NCBI RefSeq assembly: GCF_009932555.1
Contig: NZ_BLJO01000006.1
Location: forward strand, 10,668-74,667
DNA: 64,000 bases
Direction of reading: 5' to 3'
Source: Steroidobacter agaridevorans
GTDB taxonomy: Bacteria > Pseudomonadota > Gammaproteobacteria > Steroidobacterales > Steroidobacteraceae
A program made the position numbers and the translations under genes. Positions 18,989 to 27,960 of this stretch are shown here, piece after piece (the first letter of the stretch is position 1; each line of letters begins with the position of its first letter). Under the pieces are notes generated by a model. The model was not told where the DNA came from, did no database searches, and saw nothing but the letters and a program-made list of their open reading frames with translations.

Positions 18989-19878
18989 GAGTTCGAACAG
19001 GAATGTTGAGACAGAAAATCCAGGAGCTCGGCGTGCGTCGGGATGCTCGACTGCGCGCCATGTTTGGTGCAGGCCAGAGCGCCGGCGGCGTTTGCCCAGC
19101 GCAGCGCTTGCGCCATGTTCATGCCTCGATCCAGCGCCGCGACCAGCACGCCACAAAAAGTATCACCCGCTGCCGTCGTGTCCACCGGCATGACTGCAAA
19201 GGCATCTTGCATGATCAGTTCGCCATCGACACGTGCGCAGCAGCCGCGATCGCCGAGGGTTACGACGATGCACGGCACGTCGATTCGTTGCATGCATTGT
19301 TCGATGCTGCCTTGATGGGCCGCGACGGTTGCGAGCTCGCCTTTGTTGACCACCAGCACGTCGAGCAGCTCGAGCAACTCATCGGGCAGCGCTCGCGCGG
19401 GCGCTGCGTTCAGCACGACTCGCACGCCCCGCTTTCGCGCCTCTCGGGCGTAGGCGATGACCGTTTCGATCGGCGTCTCCAACTGCAGTAGCAGATGATT
19501 GCAGCCATCCAGCGACGGCAGGTGCTCGCCGCGCAGAGCATTGTTGGCGCCGGGCGCGACAGTGATTGCATTCTCGGCATCGTCCGAAACACAAATGAAC
19601 GCCGTCCCCGTCGGCCGATCCTCGACACGCACCACGTGCATCTGCACGCCCGCCGCGAGCAGCGAAGCCTCAATCGGTTTTGAGAAAGGATCGTTGCCAA
19701 GGGCGAGCAGCATCTGCGTCGCAGCCTGTCCGGCGCGCGCACAAGCGATGGCTTGGTTCGCCCCCTTACCGCCCGGATACGTTTTGAAATCGCGCCCGAG
19801 CACGGTCTCGCCCGGCGCCGGGATGTGCGACGCCTGCACCACGAAGTCGAGATTGGCCGAGCCGGCGACGAGGATCAT
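18985..19878 (-). CDS. rbsK: Ribokinase-like PfkB family sugar kinase
   Basis: This 297-residue PfkB-fold kinase closely resembles ribokinase. It has the N-terminal GSANLDFVVQ, the sugar-binding YPGGKGANQAIACARAG, GNDPFSKPI, NAAPA, VVNKGE and the ATP-site/catalytic signature DTTAAGDTFCG (D is the catalytic base). Ribokinases phosphorylate D-ribose at O5; relatives act on other furanoses or nucleosides. The ATG at 19878 is preferred over the longer frame because it begins the fold exactly. It follows the serine hydrolase gene by 7 bases and overlaps the next gene by 4, so it is clearly part of the operon. In this setting its substrate may be a pentose freed from a glycoside. Confidence 0.88.
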   Translation of the reverse strand: MILVAGSANLDFVVQASHIPAPGETVLGRDFKTYPGGKGANQAIACARAGQAATQMLLALGNDPFSKPIEASLLAAGVQMHVVRVEDRPTGTAFICVSDDAENAITVAPGANNALRGEHLPSLDGCNHLLLQLETPIETVIAYAREARKRGVRVVLNAAPARALPDELLELLDVLVVNKGELATVAAHQGSIEQCMQRIDVPCIVVTLGDRGCCARVDGELIMQDAFAVMPVDTTAAGDTFCGVLVAALDRGMNMAQALRWANAAGALACTKHGAQSSIPTHAELLDFLSQHSCSNS

Positions 19879-19885
19879 GACGCGC

Positions 19886-21151
19886 TCACTGCACCAACGA
19901 TTGATAAACCAGAGTGTAAAACCGACCGCTGAGCTTGGGAGGCTCGACTGGCGAGCCTTCCGGCAGATGTTGCATGAACAGCATCGCAATCAGTCCTTCG
20001 CGCGGATCGATGGTGAAGTACGTCGACGCCGCACCGAACCAGCCGAAGTCACCGACGCTGCCCACGCGGGCTCTCCGAGCTGGATCGATCGCGACAGAGC
20101 CGCCCAGTCCGAAACCTTCGCCGGGCCGGAACTCGAGTTGCGGCGGTTCGAGAGTGCCGAGCTGATTGGTCATCATCAAGCTCACGGTCTCGCGGCTGAG
20201 GATGCGGACGCCTTCGAGCTCGCCACCCTCTAGCAGCATCTGAGCGAAGCGCAGATAGTCCGCCGCAGTGGAGTAAAGGCCGCCCGCGCCACTGAAATAC
20301 AGATTGATCGCCCGTCCTGGCTCGACGCCGGCATACGTCGCCGAAGGGATCAGCCGGCCGGCAGCATCGGTCGCCGTCATCTGCGCAATACGATGGCGCT
20401 GGCTCACCGGGACTGTGAAGCCTGTGTCTTGCATGCGCAAGGGCGCGAAAATGCGCTCTTGCAGATAGCGATCGAACCTCTGGCCCGACCACACTTCGAC
20501 CAGGCGGGCCAACACGTTGGTATGCACGCCGTCATAGTTGAACAGCGCTCCTGGATCGGCGGCCAGCGGCACCTGGCTCAGCATGCGGACGTAACTCTGC
20601 AAATCCGTCGCCCGGTGTAACTCCGCGCGTTCGATCAGCCGCATGGCCTCCGGCGGTGTCTGCTCGCCCCCCGCGAGTCCGGCAGCATGCACAAACAATT
20701 GGCGAATCGTCATGGGGCGCTTTGGCGCCCGCAGCTCCGGCGCATCGGCCGTGCCACCGGCGAGCACCCGCACCTCGCCGAACTCGGGCAGATACTTGCT
20801 GACGGGATCGTCCAGCTGAAACTTGCCCTGCTCCATCAGCATCAAGGCCGCCACCGACGTGATCGGCTTGGTCATGGAGTAGATACGGAAGATGGCATCG
20901 GGCTCGAGCGCGTCCGGTGAGCCGAGCTCGCGTCGTCCATGCGCTTTCCAGGAAACAACTTTTCCGTGTCGCGCGATCAGCGTGACCGCGCCCAAGTACT
21001 GTCCCTTGTCGATAGCCGCCGCGACGAACTTATCGGCGGAGCTTCCCTCCGAAAGAGCTGGCTGCGCGAACAGCGCTATCAAAGCCAGAGCCAACCAGCT
21101 CCCGTGGGCCGCCGCGCGGGCGGGGGGAACGCCCGCACGGCTCTTTGACAT
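19886..21151 (-). CDS. Exported beta-lactamase-fold serine hydrolase (esterase-like)
   Basis: This 421-residue protein has an N-terminal signal peptide (SWLALALIALFAQPALS). Its class C beta-lactamase/penicillin-binding-protein fold is shared with family VIII esterases. The nucleophile motif is S92-M-T-K95 in YSMTKPITS. Y205 in FNYDG occupies the YxN position, with D and G instead of the usual S-N. The ATG at 21151 has a GGAAGG upstream and is preferred over a TTG at 21175. The gene begins 20 bases after the TonB receptor and is followed closely by ribokinase. Family members hydrolyse esters, peptides or amides. Here a periplasmic esterase removing acyl groups from an imported glycoside is plausible but unproven. 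Confidence 0.85.
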   Translation of the reverse strand: MSKSRAGVPPARAAAHGSWLALALIALFAQPALSEGSSADKFVAAAIDKGQYLGAVTLIARHGKVVSWKAHGRRELGSPDALEPDAIFRIYSMTKPITSVAALMLMEQGKFQLDDPVSKYLPEFGEVRVLAGGTADAPELRAPKRPMTIRQLFVHAAGLAGGEQTPPEAMRLIERAELHRATDLQSYVRMLSQVPLAADPGALFNYDGVHTNVLARLVEVWSGQRFDRYLQERIFAPLRMQDTGFTVPVSQRHRIAQMTATDAAGRLIPSATYAGVEPGRAINLYFSGAGGLYSTAADYLRFAQMLLEGGELEGVRILSRETVSLMMTNQLGTLEPPQLEFRPGEGFGLGGSVAIDPARRARVGSVGDFGWFGAASTYFTIDPREGLIAMLFMQHLPEGSPVEPPKLSGRFYTLVYQSLVQ

Positions 21152-21171
21152 GGCCCGTCTACCTTCCGGCC

Positions 21172-23355
21172 TCAAAATTTCATCGTGTAGGTCAGCGAGG
21201 TCACTCGACCGCGGCCCGACCAGTAATTACGGAAGCCCGGCACCTGCGACCAGCTCAGCACATAGAACTTGTCGGTGACGTTCTCCACGCCGAGCGTCAC
21301 CAGGCTCTTGCCGAACTGATAGTTCGCGCCGAGATCGAACAACGTGTAGCCGCTGGTGTGCTCTTCACCCGGACGGCCTTCGTTCAAATCGCGACCGAGA
21401 TAAGTCGTCGAACCCACCGTCACATCGCCCGCTTCGGTGAACTGCCAACTGAACGACGTGCCGATCTTGTCCGGGCTGATGTCGTTCACGCCCATCTCAC
21501 GATCGAGCGGACCGGTATCGATCGTGCGCGTCTTGCCTTCGGTATGCGAGTACAAGGCCGTGGCCCGCAGCGTGTCGGTGATCTTGAATTCGCTGCTGAA
21601 CTCGTAACCTTTGATCTCCACCGGTCGGCGCAACATGACGAAGTCTTCGGATCTCGGATCGACCGCGAGCGACACACCCAAGTCCGAATCGGACTCGTAG
21701 TACGACGCGCCGAAGCTCACACGCGAACCACGCCAGTTGAAGCCTACTTCGGTGTTGTCCACCACGACGGGCTGCAGATCGAGAATGCCAGCCACCGATT
21801 GCCGCGGATCGTTCGGGCAACCATCGGGCTGCGTGCCTTCGGGATTGTCGTTCGAGCACTGCACGTTACGCAGCGGGATGCCGACGTTGGGCAGCGTGAA
21901 GCCCTTGCTATAAGAAATGAACGTCGACAGGCCCGGCACGATGCGCCAGACGACGCCGAAGTTCGGCAGATTCTCTTCATAGCTCAGCGTGCCGCCATCG
22001 ACCGGCCGACGATCGCGGAACCAGGTGGTGACGTAATCGTCGACCTCCAGCTCGCCATCCTCGCGGCGAATGCCGCCACTCAAGGTCACCGGACCGATGT
22101 CATAGGAGAGCTGGGCGAATGGCGCGATGCTGGTGTATTGCATCGGCGGCACCCACACGCGATCGGTGAGCGCGAGGCGCTGTTCCGCCACGTCCTCGGT
22201 CCAGTCGACGCCGGCGTTCAGCTCCAGACCGGTGACCGAGAACACATCCGAGTGCGCCCATCCGGTGCGCAATCCTTTCTTCTCGGTGTGAATTTCGGAC
22301 TGATCGATCAACGTGCCGAGCGGCGCGAGCAACGGGTCCTGACGATCCGGACCGTCTTCCGCAACATACCGCATCGCCTGCTCGGCGCGATACGCGTTGA
22401 CGGTGAGCGAGCCGCCCAACAAATTGCTGTGGGTATAGGTCAGGCTTTCCTGATCGAAATCGTTGAACTCGGCCTTGGCTCCGAGCGGCCTGCCACGCAC
22501 CGAGGTGTTCGTCACGCCCGTGGTGCGGTCGCCATCGACCAGGATGTAATTGCCCTTGGCCGCGATGTTGAAGCGGCTGACGCTCAGCTGCAGGCGCTGG
22601 TCGTTGCCGATATTGAGGCCGCCCTTGAAGAACAGATTTTCGGCTTCGGAATCCGCGACCGAGCCGCTGGTGTTCAAGCCGATGGCGCGGCCATTGCCGT
22701 CGTAGGTCATGCCACGATCCACATAGGACACGGCGGCGAGCACATCGAAACGGTCCTGCTTGTGAGTCAACGTCGCGCCGATCTTCCAATCGTCGCCGTC
22801 GTTTTCGAACTGGCTGCTGTAGCGCGCCGTCAAATCCACTTCCGTGCCTTCGACGGTGGGCGAGCGCGAAATGTAATTGATGATGCCGCCCGCCGCGCCG
22901 ATGCCTTCAGCGGCCGAAGGACCATTGATGACTTCGATGCGCTCGACGATGCCCATGTCGGTGAACGTGCCGCTGCGAGTACCTTCGCGCAACGGCGAGC
23001 CCTGCGGCACGCCGTCGAACAGACGCAGCGGGATGCGGCCACGCAACGTTTCACCGGTGTTGCTCATGGCCTGCGAGGATTCGGAATAGCCCGGCACGGT
23101 GCGCGACAGCACCGCTGTTGCATCCAAAGTCACCGCCTGGGTCTGGGCGAGCTCCGCTTCACCGATGACGGTGATGGCGCCCGGAATCCTGTCGACCGAC
23201 TTGGGTACGCGCGTACCGGTGACGATCACCTCGGCGATCTGATCTTCGGCGCCGGCTGCGGTGTCCTGACTCTGAGCGCCGGTAGCGACCGACGCGAGCA
23301 GCAACGAGCTCAAACTGGTCGCAAGCGGGATGCGACGCCCCATATAGTTTTTCAT
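21172..23355 (-). CDS. TonB-dependent receptor (medium size)
   Basis: This 727-residue outer-membrane receptor has a signal peptide (LATSLSSLLLASVATGAQSQ) and the TonB-box/plug start IAEVIVTGTRVPKSVDRIPG. The plug segment is ETLRGRIPLRLFDGVPQGSP, with MGIVERIEVINGPSAAEGIGAAGG and the barrel-domain ending TYTMKF. Its size and plug resemble ferric-siderophore-type receptors. However, the downstream genes (serine hydrolase, ribokinase, glycosidases) argue for an organic, probably glycosidic, nutrient. It is preceded by a 111-base gap after the LysR gene and leads the degradative genes. Substrate assignment from sequence alone is not possible. Confidence 0.92.
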   Translation of the reverse strand: MKNYMGRRIPLATSLSSLLLASVATGAQSQDTAAGAEDQIAEVIVTGTRVPKSVDRIPGAITVIGEAELAQTQAVTLDATAVLSRTVPGYSESSQAMSNTGETLRGRIPLRLFDGVPQGSPLREGTRSGTFTDMGIVERIEVINGPSAAEGIGAAGGIINYISRSPTVEGTEVDLTARYSSQFENDGDDWKIGATLTHKQDRFDVLAAVSYVDRGMTYDGNGRAIGLNTSGSVADSEAENLFFKGGLNIGNDQRLQLSVSRFNIAAKGNYILVDGDRTTGVTNTSVRGRPLGAKAEFNDFDQESLTYTHSNLLGGSLTVNAYRAEQAMRYVAEDGPDRQDPLLAPLGTLIDQSEIHTEKKGLRTGWAHSDVFSVTGLELNAGVDWTEDVAEQRLALTDRVWVPPMQYTSIAPFAQLSYDIGPVTLSGGIRREDGELEVDDYVTTWFRDRRPVDGGTLSYEENLPNFGVVWRIVPGLSTFISYSKGFTLPNVGIPLRNVQCSNDNPEGTQPDGCPNDPRQSVAGILDLQPVVVDNTEVGFNWRGSRVSFGASYYESDSDLGVSLAVDPRSEDFVMLRRPVEIKGYEFSSEFKITDTLRATALYSHTEGKTRTIDTGPLDREMGVNDISPDKIGTSFSWQFTEAGDVTVGSTTYLGRDLNEGRPGEEHTSGYTLFDLGANYQFGKSLVTLGVENVTDKFYVLSWSQVPGFRNYWSGRGRVTSLTYTMKF

Positions 23356-23466
23356 GACTCCCCCAAATTCCAGACCAGTGCTTAAGAGCTGTTGTGAGTG
23401 CGCTTACGCGATGGGAGTCTGTGCCAACGGGCGACGAAACCAATCCGGGCGGACTATATTCAGACG

Positions 23467-24342
23467 TTACTTTTTATTACTTGTGCTCGCCGCTTCCTCG
23501 ACGAAAGCGTTGACCAGCCGGATCCGCACTGAGGCGCGCGACCAAACGATGCCGATGCGCCGCGGCTCCGAGGCATGCGGCAAAGGAATACGCACCAGTT
23601 TCAAACCCTCCGGCCACGGCCTGGCCCAGTCCGGCACCAGCGACACACCCAGACCGCGATCCACCATGACAGCGATGGCATTCAATGCATTCAGCTCGAA
23701 ACGCTCGCGCGGCGTGATGCCCACCATGCGCAGGTACTCATCCGCCTTGCGGCCGCCCCATTGATTGCGGTCGTAGCGCACCAGCGGTTGCGTTGCCAAC
23801 AATTCATGCGGATCCCGACCGGCCATGCTTTGCGGCGCGAGCACGACCAGCGGCTCTTCACGCAATTGCAGCCAGCCACAACTCTTGTGCAAGGTGAACG
23901 GCGCTTCGAGCACGACCGCCGCATCCAGCTCGCCTTTCTCGACGGCGCGATACAAGTCCGCCGAGTAACCCGGCTTGATGAACACACTGATCTGAGGAAA
24001 GCGCGCAACGATGCGCGTGAGGATGTCGGGCAACACCCCCGTCAGCGCAGTGGTGCCAGCGCCCAAACGTAGCTCACCCGCGACACCTTCATCATTCGCG
24101 ACGGCCTTCAAATCTTCGGCGTCTCGTAGCAGCTCGCGGGCGCGCTCGAGGATTCGAGCACCCGCTTCGGTGACGCTGACCGTGCGGCCGGCGCGAGCGA
24201 TCAGTGCCTGGCCGATCTGCCGTTCCAACGTGCGAATCTGCTGAGCGACTGCGGCCGGCGTGATGTTCAGCAAGCGCGCGGCCGCAGCCATCGAGCCGTT
24301 GTCGACGACGGATACGAAGGTGCGAAGGAACTGCGTATCCAA
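23467..24342 (-). CDS. LysR family transcriptional regulator
   Basis: This 291-residue LysR-type regulator has the winged helix-turn-helix at about 1-60 (FLRTFVSVVDNGSMAAAARL, then NITPAAVAQQIRTLE). The effector-binding domain follows from about 90 to 290 (GELRLGAGTTALTGVLPDIL, then LDAAVVLEAPF). The start appears to be TTG at 24342, 4 bases after the symporter stop, so the two are co-transcribed. It sits between transporter and receptor genes and probably responds to the locus substrate or a breakdown product. The 111-base gap before the receptor gene is the obvious target region; no convincing T-N11-A box can be singled out. Confidence 0.9.
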   Translation of the reverse strand: MDTQFLRTFVSVVDNGSMAAAARLLNITPAAVAQQIRTLERQIGQALIARAGRTVSVTEAGARILERARELLRDAEDLKAVANDEGVAGELRLGAGTTALTGVLPDILTRIVARFPQISVFIKPGYSADLYRAVEKGELDAAVVLEAPFTLHKSCGWLQLREEPLVVLAPQSMAGRDPHELLATQPLVRYDRNQWGGRKADEYLRMVGITPRERFELNALNAIAVMVDRGLGVSLVPDWARPWPEGLKLVRIPLPHASEPRRIGIVWSRASVRIRLVNAFVEEAASTSNKK

Positions 24343-24346
24343 GCGG

Positions 24347-26764
24347 CTACTCGTTCTGCATCAATGCCGCGCCCGTCGGGCGGCTGCGCTCACCGAAAAT
24401 CGTCAATCCTTCCAGCGCCTGCGCGCTCGGCGCCGGGAAGAACAAGCTCGCGACGTAGCCGATGCAAATGCACAGCAAGATGGAAATGGCCAGGTAGAAA
24501 TAGGGGTGGACCAGACTCATGGACCACGCGAACGTAGTTATCACGATGCTCGTGCCGATGCCAATGGCCACACCCTGCCAGTTCGCGCGCCGCGTGAACA
24601 TGCCCAAGGTATAAGCGCCGGCGAAGCCGCCGCCCAACAAGCCGGCCAGCTCGATCGAGACATCGAACAACGAATGGATGTCATAGCGCGACAGGAGCAA
24701 CGCCAGGCCCATGCCGGCCAGGCCCGTGACCACCGTCATCCATTCGGCAAAGCGCACGCTCACCTTCGGGTCGGGGTTCTTGACCAGCTTTTCATAGAAG
24801 TCCACGGATGCAAGCGTCGCGACGCTGTTCATGATGCTCGACAGTGTGGCCATGGCGGCCGCCAGAATGCCCGCGATGATCAGGCCGCGCACGCCCATCG
24901 GCAACTCCGCCGCAATGAACAGCGGAAAGATGGAATCGATCGGCAGCAGCGGGTTCAAGCGCTCCGGATGCGTCTTATAGAATGCATACAATGCGGTGCC
25001 GACCATGTAGAACATGAAGCCGCCGGGGATCATGATGGCGGCGAACGTCCACACCGACCGGCCCGCTTCCTTGGCCGACTCGGTCGACAGCACCCGTTGC
25101 ATGAGCACCTGATCCTTGGGGAAGGTCAGCACCACGTCGAACAGCACCAGGAACACGAAGCCCCACACCGTCGCCTTGGTGAGATCGAAGCTGAAGTCGA
25201 ACAGCCTGGTCTTGTCCTCGGCCGCGGCAATCGCAGCCATCTCGCCGAAGCCGCCTTTCACCATGAAGGCGATGAACAGGATGGCGAACACGATGCCGCC
25301 CATCTTGACGATGAGTTGCACGAAGTCGGTCCAGATCACCGCCTTCATGCCGCCCATGGCGGTGTAGATCATGGTGAACACGCCCATGATCAGAATGCTC
25401 CATTCCACGGCGATGCCCGTGGTCGTCGCAATCGCGAGCGACGGCAGGAACATGATCACACTCATGCGCGCGCCGATCTGCATCAGGATGCACAACGCGC
25501 TCGCCAGCGTGCGAATCATCGGGTGAAAGCGCGTTTCCAGATAGGTGAACACCGACATGAGATTGAGCCGGCGGAGCAGCGGTACGATCCACACCGCGAC
25601 GAACATCAGCCCCAGCACCGCAATCAGGTTGTTGGTGAGATATTGCCAGTTGGTCTCGAACGCTTTCGCCGGGATGGCGATGTAACTGATCGAGCTGGTG
25701 TTGGCGGCATACAAGCTGACGCCGGCGGCCCAGAACGGAATCTTGCGCCCGCCGACGAAGAAGTCCGACGTGGAGTTGCGCTTCTCCTTCAAATAGAAAT
25801 ACATGCCCATGCCGATCATGGACGCCAGGTAGGCGACGATCATCACCCAATCCAGCGGCTGCAGCAGCAGGTTGGTCGAGCGGACCTGGCCGGAGCTCAG
25901 TTGCTGTGTGCCGTCTTCGCTGGTGCGTAACCACACCAGACCGTTTTGCCAACCGGTGGCCAGGGCCTGCGCAGCGTTTGGCGTTTCGGCAAGGGTGGCC
26001 CACGAGCCGGTGATGGTATGGAACGTGACGATGGCACTCGGCGTCGCGCTCGAAAGATAGAGCACATGCGCCTGGCCCAATGCACTGGCCGATTCGGGCA
26101 CCAGCGCCGCGGGCGCCGCGCCTCGATCCTTCCAGCCCTCGTCCGCTTTCCATTGCAGGATCCGATCGACCTGACCTTCACCGCCGCGCACGGCAATCAA
26201 GAGCGAGTTGATCTGCTCGACCGCAGAAGTGACTTCATCCGCTGCACCCGGCCACGCGCCATGAGTGATCCAGGTCGGGCTGACGGCACTGAGATCGATC
26301 TCAAAAAAGCGACGGCCTCGATTCGAATCCAGACCGAAGAGCCAGACCTTCGCGCCGGCAACGGCGGCATGGGCAGAGAACAGCGGCTCGGGGAGCGGAG
26401 GAATCGCGGCCTGCGCCTGGTCGATCAGTGAGAATCGCTCGATACGTTCGACGCGACCGTTCGCGCGCGAGCCTCCGAGCACATAGGCCACCTGTCCATC
26501 GCCGGCGACACTGACGACAGAACCGTCGTCCGATTCGCGCAATCGACGCCAGGACTGCTGCCCTGGATCGAGCCGCCAGGTGCCCGACGCGCCCCAGCCG
26601 ACCAAGGTGTCGCCGATGGCCGTGAGATGGGCGATCGATTCGGGCGCCGCAGGCAGCGACGCGATGTCGAGGCTGACCAGATTTTCGGCTCGCGTCGGCG
26701 CGGTGCCCGCAAGCCCCAGGAGCACACTTATTAATAGGAGCCGGACGGCGCGAATCATTGTCAT
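24347..26764 (-). CDS. Beta-propeller / sodium:solute symporter fusion
   Basis: This protein of about 805 residues joins an N-terminal exported beta-propeller to a sodium:solute symporter (SSS family). After a signal sequence (VRLLLISVLLGLAGTAPTRA), residues about 25-290 form kelch-like blades (DTLVGWGASGTWRLDPGQQS, DGQVAYVLGGSRANGRVERI, KVWLFGLDSNRG). From about 297 on the SSS core begins (LDWVMIVAYLASMIGMGMYF, SDFFVGGRKIPFWAAGVSLYA, NTSSISYIAIPAKAF) and runs to the C-terminus with about 13 helices. The propeller would face the periplasm and could present or bind substrate. Such fusions occur among sialic-acid or sugar-acid transporters. The start at 26764 is uncertain; 26803 is possible. 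It is coupled to LysR downstream. Confidence 0.88.
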   Translation of the reverse strand: MTMIRAVRLLLISVLLGLAGTAPTRAENLVSLDIASLPAAPESIAHLTAIGDTLVGWGASGTWRLDPGQQSWRRLRESDDGSVVSVAGDGQVAYVLGGSRANGRVERIERFSLIDQAQAAIPPLPEPLFSAHAAVAGAKVWLFGLDSNRGRRFFEIDLSAVSPTWITHGAWPGAADEVTSAVEQINSLLIAVRGGEGQVDRILQWKADEGWKDRGAAPAALVPESASALGQAHVLYLSSATPSAIVTFHTITGSWATLAETPNAAQALATGWQNGLVWLRTSEDGTQQLSSGQVRSTNLLLQPLDWVMIVAYLASMIGMGMYFYLKEKRNSTSDFFVGGRKIPFWAAGVSLYAANTSSISYIAIPAKAFETNWQYLTNNLIAVLGLMFVAVWIVPLLRRLNLMSVFTYLETRFHPMIRTLASALCILMQIGARMSVIMFLPSLAIATTTGIAVEWSILIMGVFTMIYTAMGGMKAVIWTDFVQLIVKMGGIVFAILFIAFMVKGGFGEMAAIAAAEDKTRLFDFSFDLTKATVWGFVFLVLFDVVLTFPKDQVLMQRVLSTESAKEAGRSVWTFAAIMIPGGFMFYMVGTALYAFYKTHPERLNPLLPIDSIFPLFIAAELPMGVRGLIIAGILAAAMATLSSIMNSVATLASVDFYEKLVKNPDPKVSVRFAEWMTVVTGLAGMGLALLLSRYDIHSLFDVSIELAGLLGGGFAGAYTLGMFTRRANWQGVAIGIGTSIVITTFAWSMSLVHPYFYLAISILLCICIGYVASLFFPAPSAQALEGLTIFGERSRPTGAALMQNE

Positions 26765-26940
26765 CGATGGCGGTCGGCGCGACGCCTGACCGTCCATCAT
26801 CCCCCCGAAGCGACCAACGCAGCGCCAGTGTGACGCCGGCCGAGTGTGTGGCAATCCAATCGAAACGAAAACCATCTGGCGGTGATTTCACACCGTAGTT
26901 TTTCTTTGTTCTGGTGCCTTCCAGAAGCGCGGCGGTGCCG

Positions 26941-27792
26941 TTAAGCCCGACGCGAGCTCGCGACAACCCATTCCGCCCGGCGAATATCCGGCGTGTCGAT
27001 CATCCGGCCATCCAACAGAAAAGCGCCCGCGCCATTTCCCGCCGCCTCGCGCGCAGCGTCCAGCAATCTCTGGGCCTGCTGAATCTCCGTGTCGCCCGGC
27101 CGGAACACTTCGTTCGCCAGCGCCACCTGGCTGGGATGGATACAACTCTTGCCCAGGAAACCGAGCCGGCGCGCCATCCCGGCTTCGGCGCGAAAACCAT
27201 CGGCATCTTTAATATCGGGAAATGCGCCGTCGTAGGCGAACACTCCCGCCTCCGCCGCCGCCATGCGGACCGCGAACATCACCGAATACACGTGTTGCGG
27301 ATCCCGACGCTCGATGCCGAACGGCCCGAACAAGTCCGCATAACCCAACTGCAGCCCGGCCACGCGCGGGTGTTCGGCGATCGCAACGGCGTTGCGCAGT
27401 CCTTTCGGCGATTCGATATTTGCCAGGACACGCAGCGTCGGGCGCAACCCGGCGTCGACGAACGCGCGGTCGACGATGGCAATCGCGGCGTCGATCTCAG
27501 TTGCCGACTCGACCTTGGGCAAGTTCGCCAGCGCGAGGCTCGGCGACGCAATCACTCGCACGTCGGTCGAGAAATGTGTCGTCGCAAGTGCGTTGACCCG
27601 CACGATGATGGATTTGGTCGACGTCTGCGCCTCGCTCGAACGCAAGAACTCGGCCACGGCCGCGCGCGCCTCGCCCTTGCGAGCCTCGACCACCGCATCT
27701 TCCAGATCGATGGAAATGGCATCGGCCGCCGAGGCCAGCGCCTTGCCGAACAGTTCTGGCCGCGCGCCCGGAACAAATAACTTGCTGCGCAT
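26941..27792 (-). CDS. CitE-like HpcH/HpaI family lyase
   Basis: This 283-residue TIM-barrel protein belongs to the citrate lyase beta-subunit / malyl-CoA lyase family, which cleaves or forms 3-hydroxyacyl-CoA esters using Mg2+. Signatures are the N-terminal RSKLFVPGARPELFGKAL, the metal/phosphate motif SIDLEDAVVEARKGEAR, IIVRVN, LANIESPKGLRNAVAIA, LQLGYADLFGPFGI and GFLGKSCIHPSQVALAN. No citrate lyase alpha or gamma subunits are nearby, so a stand-alone CoA-ester lyase (malyl-, citramalyl- or similar) is more likely than citrate lyase. It is the first of nine consecutive minus-strand genes, 176 bases before the symporter. A family III CoA-transferase at the far end could supply its CoA-ester substrate. 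Confidence 0.88.
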   Translation of the reverse strand: MRSKLFVPGARPELFGKALASAADAISIDLEDAVVEARKGEARAAVAEFLRSSEAQTSTKSIIVRVNALATTHFSTDVRVIASPSLALANLPKVESATEIDAAIAIVDRAFVDAGLRPTLRVLANIESPKGLRNAVAIAEHPRVAGLQLGYADLFGPFGIERRDPQHVYSVMFAVRMAAAEAGVFAYDGAFPDIKDADGFRAEAGMARRLGFLGKSCIHPSQVALANEVFRPGDTEIQQAQRLLDAAREAAGNGAGAFLLDGRMIDTPDIRRAEWVVASSRRA

Positions 27793-27840
27793 GATGGCCC
27801 ATCAGATAGCACGATTCGGCCGCAGATCTGCTTGCATCAG

Positions 27841-27859
27841 AAGCAACAAAAAGTTGCTT
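27841..27859. promoter_or_regulatory. 19-base inverted repeat between divergent genes
   Basis: AAGCAAC (27841-27847), five A bases and GTTGCTT (27853-27859) form a perfect 7-base-arm inverted repeat in the 168-base gap between the CitE-like gene and the divergent heme peroxidase gene. It could be a regulator binding site or a short hairpin in the peroxidase leader. Nothing assigns it to a particular regulator. Confidence 0.5.
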
Positions 27860-27960
27860 GTCGCTGAGAGATCTCCGCCGCCGGTCACAGATACCCGTGC
27901 CCCCTGCCGCGGCAACCCAGGGCCTGTGAACACGGGCCCAAAACAGCAACGGAGTCCGCC

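Noticed and set aside
21145-23385. 746-codon plus-strand ORF opposite the second TonB receptor
   Set aside because: It mirrors the receptor gene almost exactly, and the receptor is unmistakable. The antisense translation has the composition of a shadow frame.
23394-23407. Second LacI-type operator before the minus-strand TonB receptor
   Set aside because: Only one half-site (GTAAGCGC on the minus strand) matches the palindrome at 5630. The other half does not, so it may be chance.
24260-25930. 556-codon His/Gln-rich ORF opposite the symporter
   Set aside because: It is antisense to highly conserved SSS helices. The His/Gln/Arg richness is produced by the codon pattern of the opposite strand.
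26941-27792. Citrate lyase beta subunit in a citrate fermentation operon
   Set aside because: Alpha, gamma and ligase subunits are missing, and the neighbours are transport and glycoside genes. A stand-alone CoA-ester lyase is more likely.
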